Assembly (NCBI GenBank): GCA_934486895.1
Contig: CAKSQZ010000033.1
Span: 1-9,843 of the forward strand
Direction: 5' to 3'
Length of the DNA: 9,843 nt
Origin: an uncultured Eubacteriales bacterium
Lineage (GTDB): Bacteria; Bacillota; Clostridia; Oscillospirales; Acutalibacteraceae
Every line of letters begins with the position of its first letter. Position 1 is the stretch's first letter. Of the stretch, positions 1 to 5,367 are shown in pieces. The translations under genes and the position numbers were made by a program. Under the pieces are notes generated by a model. It did no database searches and had not been told where the DNA came from. It saw only the letters and a program-made list of their open reading frames with translations.

Positions 1-2216
1 TGGTAGCTTTTCATACCGATGCCGGGGGTATTATTGCGGAACTCAGAGATCCATTCGGCTTCCTCTTTTTCCTCTTTGGGAATTCCGTACAGATCGATGG
101 CATCCGGAATACACGCCGTCAGCTTACCCATGGTTTCGGCATCGTCAGTCTGAGCATAGATGGTAAAGGTGTCGCCGACCCCCAGATCAATGCCCCATTT
201 TGCATCCAGCCGGGCGCCGTCCGTCAGTATAAACTTCACATCGCCGTTCAGGCGGATACGGCTGGTGACCGTCACATCGCCGCTTATTATATACCAGCCT
301 GCCGGCAGGTCATAAAACGGGTTGTTTTTGATGTCCGGCTCGAAATAGCTCGTCAGCTCGGTATAGTTAAGGCACCCCTGCATCTGACCGTTTTCGTCCA
401 GGTAAGGAACCGGAGGCATAACGATGCTGTTCTCAGACCACCGCGCCGCCAGCATTCTGACATTTCCGGGCACGGTCGAGCCGGGGGCATAGGCATTCCC
501 GTCGTCGCCCACCCACACAAAGTCTGCCGAAGCGGAATTGTCTTCAGGGTCGGTCAGGTGCTTGGATGTGGGCGCCGTAAACGGCGAGCCCTTACGCACG
601 ATCATACGGACAGGCCCGGTATCTCCGCCAAGCTTGCCTTTGTTCAGGTTGATCGTTACCGCGCTCAGATCTTCGGGCGCGATTTCGTCCGGTATCTCAA
701 GAATCGGGCGATAGCCGACGCCCTGACTTAACGACGGAGATCCGCTTGCAAAGCTGCCGACCTCATCGCCGCCCCGATATACGCGCATGGAGGTATCATC
801 GGCAAAGGTATCCTGCCCCCAGGAGGGCGATCCCTGCCAGTTTTTGATATAGTTTCTGGTGAGGCTTGCGGGGTCGATCTCTCCCTTGACACGGATGGTA
901 TCCCATTCGTTATTCCACGGAGTGCCGCGCACTTCCGTTTTGTTCAAAAAGCTGTCGGTTCCCGCCGAGGGCGCGCGCATGGTATAGCTCACACCGCCGC
1001 TCTCAAAAGGCTTTCCGAAAATAAAGCCTTTTTCGTTCAGCGCGTCCCAGCTCACATCCCGTGTCACATTGTAGTTTGCAACAAGCAGGCTTCGGCTGCC
1101 GTCGGCCACTGCCGAGGAGCCGCCGTTTTGAGCATAGGCACAGACCGTTCCCGCATAGGTAAAGGGTACACAGTCAAGAGAGCCGCCGTAAAAATCGGTG
1201 TTCGCACTGCCGGGGATACCGGCAGCGGAGAGATTAAAATAGTATGTCGAGCCGGCTTCAAAGGAAAACTTTTCATCAAATGTCCAGCATGCGGTAAGGG
1301 TATTTACTTCGGCGGGGACGGGATCGCCCACTCTGTAAATATTCCCTTTTTCATCCCGCCAGTGGAAGTTGTTTTTCTTCAGGTTCGTGGCGAAGTACAT
1401 TTCGGTATTCGTGGGCGCGGAGAAGTCCTGCCCGGCTTTTACGATGATTTTAATTTTCCCCGAAGTCCTGCCGGTTGTGCTCCACACATAACCGCCGTTA
1501 AGATCGAGTGTGACTATCTTGAAATCCTTTTCCGTGAGCTCGGCGGGTATTTCCAGAACAGGGCGTATGCAGGTATCGTTTCCTTCCGATCTCAGCTCGC
1601 CGTTATCAAACCTGCGGCTCGATCGTTTGGAGGCGTCCTCGCTGAAGGTATCCTGTCCCCAGCAATAAGAGTCGTTGCCTGTTACATATCCCTTATTCCG
1701 GATGGCATCCCATTCGTTGTTTTCGGGGGTAACCGTACCCTCCTCCGAAACTCCGCTGCCCACCGTGGGCGCACGCAGAGTGTAGGCTAATCCGCCGCTT
1801 TCAAAGGGCTTTCCGAAAATAACACTGCCCCCATGCAGTCCGTCCCAATCCGTACCGATTTTCAAAGCCTCCGCAGAAACAAACAGGCGATGGTCATAGC
1901 AATAGCCGTATTGCGCATCGCTGTCCGTTGCCGCCGACGCGGCAGCGGAGGAATCGGCATTCCCTGCCGAAGCGGAGTTCAGCACATAGGAATTCACCGT
2001 TCCGACATAAACGAACGATTCATAGTATTTGTACAAACCGTTGATCATACCACTTATATCAAACCAATAGGTTTCGCCCTCCTCAAGGGAAAGCGGCTCC
2101 TGCGTTTGATCGGCATTATCTGCCGGCTGTCCGTTTTCCGCTGCAGAAACAAACTGCGTGACCATAGACAATGCCATGCACAGCATCAGCAGAATACTAA
2201 GCATTCGTTTCTTCAT
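1..2216 (-). CDS. Large secreted repeat protein, 3' part beyond the window
   Basis: An open frame without stops runs from an ATG at 2216 to the left edge, giving 738 residues with the C-terminus missing. Residues 1-26 form a signal peptide: a KKR charged start, a hydrophobic core and a cleavage region FVSAA. Two tandem modules follow, roughly residues 45-311 and 316-593. They share the blocks GKPFESGG, NNEWD.IR.KG, WGQDTF..D.S and RP.LEIP, each ending in a beta-rich stretch that resembles bacterial cell-surface repeats of the Listeria-Bacteroides/InlB B-repeat kind. From about residue 634 a new module begins (LPAGWYIISGDVTVTSRIRL...), similar in style to beta-helix-like segments seen in clostridial surface proteins. 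The start is fixed by GGAGGT lying 8 bases upstream, inside the last codons of the tetR gene. The base composition is visibly GC-richer than in the genes to the right. The function is unknown; an adhesin or carbohydrate-contacting surface protein is the likely class. No LPXTG-type signal is visible because the C-terminus is cut off. Confidence 0.85.
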   Translation of the reverse strand, partial: MKKRMLSILLMLCMALSMVTQFVSAAENGQPADNADQTQEPLSLEEGETYWFDISGMINGLYKYYESFVYVGTVNSYVLNSASAGNADSSAAASAATDSDAQYGYCYDHRLFVSAEALKIGTDWDGLHGGSVIFGKPFESGGLAYTLRAPTVGSGVSEEGTVTPENNEWDAIRNKGYVTGNDSYCWGQDTFSEDASKRSSRRFDNGELRSEGNDTCIRPVLEIPAELTEKDFKIVTLDLNGGYVWSTTGRTSGKIKIIVKAGQDFSAPTNTEMYFATNLKKNNFHWRDEKGNIYRVGDPVPAEVNTLTACWTFDEKFSFEAGSTYYFNLSAAGIPGSANTDFYGGSLDCVPFTYAGTVCAYAQNGGSSAVADGSRSLLVANYNVTRDVSWDALNEKGFIFGKPFESGGVSYTMRAPSAGTDSFLNKTEVRGTPWNNEWDTIRVKGEIDPASLTRNYIKNWQGSPSWGQDTFADDTSMRVYRGGDEVGSFASGSPSLSQGVGYRPILEIPDEIAPEDLSAVTINLNKGKLGGDTGPVRMIVRKGSPFTAPTSKHLTDPEDNSASADFVWVGDDGNAYAPGSTVPGNVRMLAARWSENSIVMPPVPYLDENGQMQGCLNYTELTSYFEPDIKNNPFYDLPAGWYIISGDVTVTSRIRLNGDVKFILTDGARLDAKWGIDLGVGDTFTIYAQTDDAETMGKLTACIPDAIDLYGIPKEEKEEAEWISEFRNNTPGIGMKSY

Positions 2217-2218
2217 TT

Positions 2219-2815
2219 TCAGTTACCTCCGTTCAGATATTGTGAGCGGTATTTATCTGCAAACAGGGCGACTCCCTGCTTTAAGACCTCCATTTGGGTT
2301 TTCAGGTAGTATTCGTCCTCAAACATCGCATAGTGCACACATGCGCGGACGAATATAAAAATCAGCGGTGTGATGACTGTATAGGGAATGCCGATCTTCG
2401 GCTCCAGCCGCTTTGCATACTCTGTATAGCGCTCGTTCACACCCTCAAAAAACTTCTTGCCATGTTCAATATATTTCGGATGGGTATAAATTTGATACAT
2501 CAGCCTATATTTTTTGCCGTGTTTTTTGGCTGTCCAATACGGCACCTCTTTCACAAACCTTATAACATCCTTCGGGTCTGTGGGCGCCATCTCCATAAAG
2601 TCGTCCTCGACCTTTTCCATACAGTATGCCGTTGATTCGATGATCAACTCGTCAAGATTTTTAAAATACGAATACAGGTTTGCCTTTGTGCATCCGCACG
2701 CATCGGCCAGCGCCTTGATTCCTGTGCCCGTAAGTCCGTTTTCTGCATAACACTCAAAGCACTTTTTCATAAGCTCACGCTTGCGCTCATTATGCTGTTG
2801 TTCAGTCGTTTTCAT
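2219..2815 (-). CDS. TetR/AcrR family transcriptional regulator
   Basis: The product has 198 residues. An N-terminal helix-turn-helix of the TetR type spans roughly residues 28-52, with TGTGIKALADACGCTKANLY followed by the usual SYFKNLDEL. The C-terminal part is an all-helical ligand-binding and dimerisation domain without an obvious subfamily signature. Family members are mostly repressors released by a small ligand. The ATG at 2815 follows AAGGAG at a normal distance. The stop codon lies two bases before the start of the large secreted protein, and the ribosome binding site of that gene lies within the last codons here, so the two are co-transcribed and probably translationally coupled. A promoter and a palindromic operator candidate lie directly upstream, suggesting autoregulation of the pair. 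The effector and other targets cannot be told from the sequence. Confidence 0.93.
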   Translation of the reverse strand: MKTTEQQHNERKRELMKKCFECYAENGLTGTGIKALADACGCTKANLYSYFKNLDELIIESTAYCMEKVEDDFMEMAPTDPKDVIRFVKEVPYWTAKKHGKKYRLMYQIYTHPKYIEHGKKFFEGVNERYTEYAKRLEPKIGIPYTVITPLIFIFVRACVHYAMFEDEYYLKTQMEVLKQGVALFADKYRSQYLNGGN

Positions 2816-2838
2816 GTTGATCTGCTCCTTTTGCCTTT

Positions 2839-2851
2839 ACCGACCGTTCGT
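2839..2851. promoter_or_regulatory. Candidate TetR operator
   Basis: ACCGACCGTTCGT is an imperfect 13-base palindrome with the pattern AC-NN-AC-N-GT-NN-GT. It lies immediately downstream of the predicted start of the tetR transcript. A TetR-family dimer bound here would block its own promoter. Position and symmetry support this; binding is inferred. Confidence 0.5.
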
Positions 2852-2859
2852 TTATAATT

Positions 2860-2888
2860 AGTATAACATAAAATTATTATAAATTCAA
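2860..2888 (-). promoter_or_regulatory. Promoter of the tetR/secreted protein operon
   Basis: Read on the minus strand, TTGAAT (2883-2888) is followed by a 17-base spacer and TATACT (2860-2865), a good sigma-A type promoter. The predicted start is near 2853, some 40 bases before the tetR ATG. No other gene could be served by it. Confidence 0.7.
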
Positions 2889-2974
2889 GAGCTAAGATGA
2901 AAAACGGGACATTCAATTGAGGATTACAATAGATATGTCGCACGCTTGAATTACGGTGTAACATATCATTGACA

Positions 2975-3391
2975 CCAACACGGAATACAGCTCATAACCT
3001 GGAAAATCTGTTGCATAATTCAAACAACGGTGATATAATAAAATATATCGCCGAAGTACCAACAGAAAAGCGGTTGAAATCCGGTTTCACAAATACGTAT
3101 ATGTGCTTGGTAATAATGCATCTAAAACCTTTGAGGGGTTTAAAAATATCAAGCACGAAGAAAGAAGGGCTGATAATTATGAATATATTGCTGCAACGAT
3201 AATTCAAAAATTGCCGATAAAGTCGTTCAATATTTCAAAAAGGAGTTGAAGAAATAAGTGTACCCAAGCAAACATATATTTTCGTATGCCGACGGATACT
3301 TAAGCCCGAAACACCTGAAAATATAAAGCAGCGATTTATCAAAGAATACGCCGAATATAATAGGAAACGGAAAGAAAGCGGCCTATATTGA
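2975..3391 (+). pseudogene. Probable decayed coding remnant, family not recognised
   Basis: No intact gene is present, but the plus strand shows protein-like stretches that switch frame. Frame 2 reads NSNNGDIIKYIAEVPT up to about 3065. Frame 1 then reads RKAVEIRFHKYVYVLGNN and continues as FEGFKNIKHEERRADNYEY up to about 3195. Frame 3 reads KIADKVVQYFKKELKK and ends at a TAA near 3257, and frame 2 again reads ISVPKQTYIFVCRRILKPE to NRKRKESGLY with a TGA at 3389-3391. A hairpin with terminator shape begins six bases later. I read this as one or two ancestral C-termini broken by small indels. Lysine and glutamate richness and AT-rich codons suit real coding origin, but I cannot name the family. 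Non-coding sequence with chance open frames remains possible. Confidence 0.4.
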
Positions 3392-3396
3392 CAACT

Positions 3397-3428
3397 AAAA
3401 GCACCTATGCTAAATGCAAGGTGCTTTT
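3397..3428. terminator. Hairpin after the gene remnant
   Basis: AAAAGCACCT (3397-3406) and AGGTGCTTTT (3419-3428) form a perfect 10-bp stem with a 12-base loop. The end of the stem supplies four Ts on either strand, so it could terminate in both directions. It lies just after the TGA of the plus-strand remnant and may be its old terminator. Confidence 0.5.
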
Positions 3429-3454
3429 GGGTATATAACCGACAATTTACGGCA

Positions 3455-3482
3455 TAAAAAAAGCAAGGTGCTGCCCTTGCTT
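3455..3482 (-). terminator. Second intrinsic terminator downstream of tRNA-Leu
   Basis: On the minus strand AAGCAAGG, a six-base loop and CCTTGCTT are followed by seven Ts (3456-3462). This is a classic rho-independent terminator. It backs up the hairpin directly after the tRNA, giving two terminators in tandem. Confidence 0.75.
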
Positions 3483-3502
3483 GTACATATGAATTATATG
3501 AT

Positions 3503-3545
3503 AAAACAAAAAGAGCGTTCATAAGTCATATCCCTTATGAACACT
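3503..3545 (-). terminator. Intrinsic terminator of tRNA-Leu
   Basis: The arms 3517-3525 and 3534-3542 form a perfect 9-bp stem (GTTCATAAG/CTTATGAAC) with an eight-base loop. On the minus strand it is followed within a few bases by a T-rich tract, TTTTTGTTTT (3503-3512). It starts about 10 bases after the tRNA CCA end. Confidence 0.75.
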
Positions 3546-3550
3546 CGATA

Positions 3551-3634
3551 TGGTGCGAGTGACGGGACTTGAACCCGTACGCCAAAGACACACGCCCCTC
3601 AAACGTGCCTGTCTGCCAATTCCAGCACACTCGC
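3551..3634 (-). tRNA. tRNA-Leu, anticodon GAG
   Basis: The minus strand folds into a full class II tRNA. The acceptor stem is GCGAGTG (3628-3634) with CACTCGC (3555-3561). The D region is CTG/CAG around GAATTGGCAGA. The anticodon stem CACGT/GCGTG carries the loop TTGAGGG, which places GAG at positions 34-36. A variable arm of about 12 bases is present, then the T arm ACGGG-TTCAAGT-CCCGT. The discriminator A and the CCA end are encoded (3551-3554). It reads CUC and CUU leucine codons. It is a single tRNA gene with its own consensus promoter and terminator, and is not part of a cluster in this window. Confidence 0.95.
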
Positions 3635-3641
3635 ATTTATT

Positions 3642-3667
3642 CTCTTGCAGCTTTTCGACTGCAAGAG
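3642..3667. other. Perfect inverted repeat between tRNA promoter and tRNA
   Basis: CTCTTGCAG (3642-3650) and CTGCAAGAG (3659-3667) form a perfect 9-bp stem around an eight-base loop. It starts two bases past the tRNA -10 element and ends 7 bases before the tRNA 5' end. It therefore covers the predicted start site near 3662 and most of the 5' leader. It may be a protein binding site or part of leader processing; no role is proven. Confidence 0.6.
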
Positions 3668-3669
3668 AT

Positions 3670-3698
3670 ATTATATCAAACCAAATTGATTTTGTCAA
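3670..3698 (-). promoter_or_regulatory. Consensus promoter of tRNA-Leu
   Basis: On the minus strand TTGACA (3693-3698), exactly 17 bases, then TATAAT (3670-3675) match the sigma-A consensus perfectly. The very AT-rich stretch just upstream (3700-3760) could act as an UP element. The leader before the tRNA is about 28 bases. Confidence 0.9.
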
Positions 3699-3794
3699 CT
3701 GTTATTTTAAAAAATTTTAATTATTTTTTCTTTCAAATAGTAATATTAAATAGAGCGGATTTGACAAAAACTGTTTTTAAATTTTAATTATATA

Positions 3795-3823
3795 TTGACA
3801 TTTCCCCGATGAGATGATATACT
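3795..3823 (+). promoter_or_regulatory. Promoter of candidate small RNA
   Basis: TTGACA (3795-3800), a 17-base spacer and TATACT (3818-3823) make a near-perfect sigma-A promoter on the plus strand. The predicted start is about A3830. No reading frame with a ribosome binding site follows, so the product is most likely an RNA. A weaker TTGACA at 3762-3767 with TAATTA 17 bases on may be a second start. Confidence 0.75.
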
Positions 3824-3829
3824 TTAATC

Positions 3830-3918
3830 ACCTCCCCATATAGGCGGTAACGGTTGACCGCCTCTCCGAACTGTGCGACCGTGAACACAGCCGGGTGGGT
3901 GGGGACGTATGTTTTTTT
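3830..3918 (+). ncRNA. Candidate structured small RNA with anti-SD-like 5' end
   Basis: About 89 bases lie between a strong promoter and a run of seven Ts (3912-3918). Hairpin 1 is AGGCGGT (3842-3848), an eight-base loop and ACCGCCT (3857-3863), a perfect 7-bp stem. Hairpin 2 is CTGTG (3871-3875) with CACAG (3886-3890), extendable by CCG/CGG across a small internal loop. CATAT (3837-3841) can pair with GTATG (3907-3911) directly before the T run, closing the molecule and giving a terminator-like end. The predicted 5' end ACCTCCCC is part of ATCACCTCC (3827-3835), identical to the 16S rRNA anti-Shine-Dalgarno region. A G-rich segment (3893-3904) can pair with it, with one mismatch. I see none of the conserved motifs of SRP RNA, 6S RNA, tmRNA or a T-box. 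Family identity is unknown. Confidence 0.6.
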
Positions 3919-3995
3919 GAAAAGTCGGCTTTAATTAGTCGGCTTTTCGCTTTTCGGCTTTGAGCGTATCTTTAAGAATACGGACACAGCCTTTT

Positions 3996-4020
3996 GCCGT
4001 TTTGCAACGGCTTTGCTTTT
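3996..4020 (+). terminator. Plus-strand hairpin with T-rich tail before the sortase stop
   Basis: GCCGTT (3996-4001), loop TTGC and AACGGC (4006-4011) form a 6-bp stem followed on the plus strand by TTTGCTTTT. It would stop transcripts that pass the T run of the small RNA and so shield the convergent sortase gene. On the minus strand there is no T-tract, and I find no clear terminator for the sortase gene itself. Between 3919 and 3995 I see only the triple TCGGCTTT repeat and a small hairpin at 3965-3981. Confidence 0.5.
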
Positions 4021-4029
4021 CGACAAGAT

Positions 4030-4869
4030 TTATTTAGTTGGTTGATCTGCAAAAGTCGGTTTTTGCCCGCCGAAACGCCTGTACCAACCGTCCGGATACA
4101 GCGGCGACGGATTCATCTCAGCCTTGGATACATCAACTGTTTCGTCTTCCCCGCCGCGAACCATTCTCGCGGCAATAACAAGCCGCCAATCGTTGTCAAC
4201 GGTATAGTCGCAGGTTGAAAGCAAAAGAATTTTATCATTCTCTAAAACATCAACAGGGGTGTTGATTATAGAGCGACGTGTGATCTCGGTTGTGAATTTC
4301 AAAAAATCGGCTTGTGTTTTAAAATTCGGATCGAGATAATAAAATTTCTCACCGTCTTCTTTTTTATTGTTGGTCAGAAAAACGGAAAACACCTTCCATT
4401 TATGTTCCTGCGTCTTTGTGTCGAAAGATATGACCGGCGATTTTTTATAGAAATCAAGTTTTTTATATCTTGTAAGCTGCCCGAACAAGCGGGATTTATC
4501 ACGCAGATTGTGACCGTATATAATTGTATTCTGGCTCAGATTTGCCATATCACATTCATAATCGACAAAATAGCAACCGGAAAAACTATACTCGCCGTAT
4601 ATATTTTTTCTTAGATAATAGTTGTTGTCTTTTGATTGAACAACAGGATCGTCTATATCTGTGTTTGGCACTTTTATATATGCAACAAGATCTTTTACAT
4701 CGGCATACTTTTTAAGCCACTCGGGAGCAGTTTTAGATGTTGTAGCAGTCGTTGTGATATCGGTTGATGTTTCAGGCTCGGCGATAGGTTTTGGTGCAAA
4801 ATAGCACACAATAAGCGCTGTTACCGCTGACAGCACTGCCATTACTATAAACTTAATTGTGTTCTTCAT
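4030..4869 (-). CDS. srtB: Class B sortase
   Basis: The product is a 279-residue membrane-anchored cysteine transpeptidase that would join surface proteins to the cell wall. Numbered from the ATG, an N-terminal membrane segment spans about residues 6-25, then a Thr/Ser-rich linker and the sortase fold. The class B features are DDPVVQSKDNNYYL, NTIIYGHN with the catalytic His (about 120), LLLSTCDY with the catalytic Cys (about 220) and DWRLVIAAR with the Arg (about 229). The ATG at 4869 is preferred over the in-frame TTG at 4872, because AGGA lies five bases before the ATG but only two before the TTG. The C-terminal tail of about 40 residues (GGEDETVDV onward) lies beyond the catalytic core. 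A strong terminator sits immediately upstream. No sorting-signal substrate is visible in the window; the secreted protein at the left is the nearest candidate, but its C-terminus is missing. Confidence 0.93.
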   Translation of the reverse strand: MKNTIKFIVMAVLSAVTALIVCYFAPKPIAEPETSTDITTTATTSKTAPEWLKKYADVKDLVAYIKVPNTDIDDPVVQSKDNNYYLRKNIYGEYSFSGCYFVDYECDMANLSQNTIIYGHNLRDKSRLFGQLTRYKKLDFYKKSPVISFDTKTQEHKWKVFSVFLTNNKKEDGEKFYYLDPNFKTQADFLKFTTEITRRSIINTPVDVLENDKILLLSTCDYTVDNDWRLVIAARMVRGGEDETVDVSKAEMNPSPLYPDGWYRRFGGQKPTFADQPTK

Positions 4870-4882
4870 CAAATTCCTTCTT

Positions 4883-4914
4883 AAAAAATATCCGGTCGGA
4901 TAATTCCGACCGGA
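4883..4914 (-). terminator. Terminator between the CD1247-like gene and sortase
   Basis: TCCGGTCGG (4891-4899 on the plus strand), a six-base loop and CCGACCGGA (4906-4914) form a perfect 9-bp GC-rich stem. On the minus strand it is followed by TA and six Ts (4883-4888). It ends the efp transcript 16 bases after the upstream stop. The sortase ribosome binding site starts only three bases after the T-tract. Confidence 0.85.
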
Positions 4915-4929
4915 CTGCTTTTGGTAAAA

Positions 4930-5349
4930 TTATTCGTGATCGTGGCCGCAGCAATCGCAGTTGTCATCACAGTCATCATCAAATGCAAACTCGAGCTTCA
5001 TGCCGCACTCGGGGCAATTGATATAATCCTCAGCAAACATAGACTCATCGATCTCGATTTTTGCACCGCAACCGGGGCACTCAACGCTGTAAAAATCATC
5101 GTCATCGTCCTCACAGCCACAATCGCAGTCGTCATCAAGGCCGTAATAGTCCTTCTCAAGCTCGCCGAGATCTTCATCAACAGCGTCCACCTGACCTGCG
5201 ATTTCTTCGATATACTCATTAAGAGCATCAATCTCGTCTGCCATTTCTTCAACAACACCGAGAAGAGCTTTGATTACCTTTTCAGCAGACGAATCACCGA
5301 GATCAAGTCCGTCTGCAAGGCCTTTAACATAATTAACTTTTTCAATCAT
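4930..5349 (-). CDS. Acidic zinc-ribbon protein, CD1247-like
   Basis: The product has 139 residues and is extremely acidic. The N-terminal 70 residues (VNYVKGLADGLDL, then a heptad-like EEMADEIDALNEYIEEIAGQ stretch) match the domain annotated in Clostridia as the CD1247 N-terminal domain and probably form a coiled coil. The C-terminal half carries a two-CXXC zinc ribbon (CPGCG at 91-95 and CPECG at 112-116). Two extra cysteine clusters flank it: CDCGC at 75-79 and CDDNCDCCGHDHE at the very end. That makes eleven cysteines and two histidines. The ATG at 5349 follows AAGGAG. It lies 18 bases after efp, with which it is surely co-transcribed, and is followed by a strong terminator. The biochemical function is unknown; metal or nucleic-acid binding is inference from the ribbon. 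Confidence 0.88.
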   Translation of the reverse strand: MIEKVNYVKGLADGLDLGDSSAEKVIKALLGVVEEMADEIDALNEYIEEIAGQVDAVDEDLGELEKDYYGLDDDCDCGCEDDDDDFYSVECPGCGAKIEIDESMFAEDYINCPECGMKLEFAFDDDCDDNCDCCGHDHE

Positions 5350-5367
5350 TTGAATTCTCCTTTTAAT

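Noticed and set aside
1128..1790. Plus-strand open frame of 220 codons opposite the secreted protein
   Set aside because: The minus strand encodes a signal peptide and duplicated modules in one uninterrupted frame. The antisense frame shows no recognisable domain and comes from GC-rich codon bias.
1833..2309. Plus-strand open frame of 158 codons across the secreted protein start and tetR end
   Set aside because: It crosses the junction of two solid minus-strand genes, has no Shine-Dalgarno site and has an arginine/cysteine-rich shadow composition.
3235..3522. Minus-strand open frame of 95 codons downstream of tRNA-Leu
   Set aside because: It runs through two terminator hairpins, has no ribosome binding site and is cysteine/tyrosine-rich in a way typical of chance frames in AT-rich DNA.
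3397..3545. CRISPR-like or transposon repeat array
   Set aside because: The three hairpins differ in sequence and spacing and there are no regular repeats and spacers or transposase ends; terminators explain them better.
3893..3904. G-quadruplex in GGGTGGGTGGGG
   Set aside because: Only three runs of three or more Gs are present, so a standard three-tier quadruplex is not possible within this stretch; pairing with the C-rich 5' end explains it as well.
3830..3918. SRP RNA, 6S RNA, T-box or tmRNA at the plus-strand RNA
   Set aside because: The conserved GGAAGGAAGCAGC-type loop of SRP RNA, the long open-bubble rod of 6S RNA, the T-box antiterminator motif and the tmRNA tRNA-like ends are all absent.
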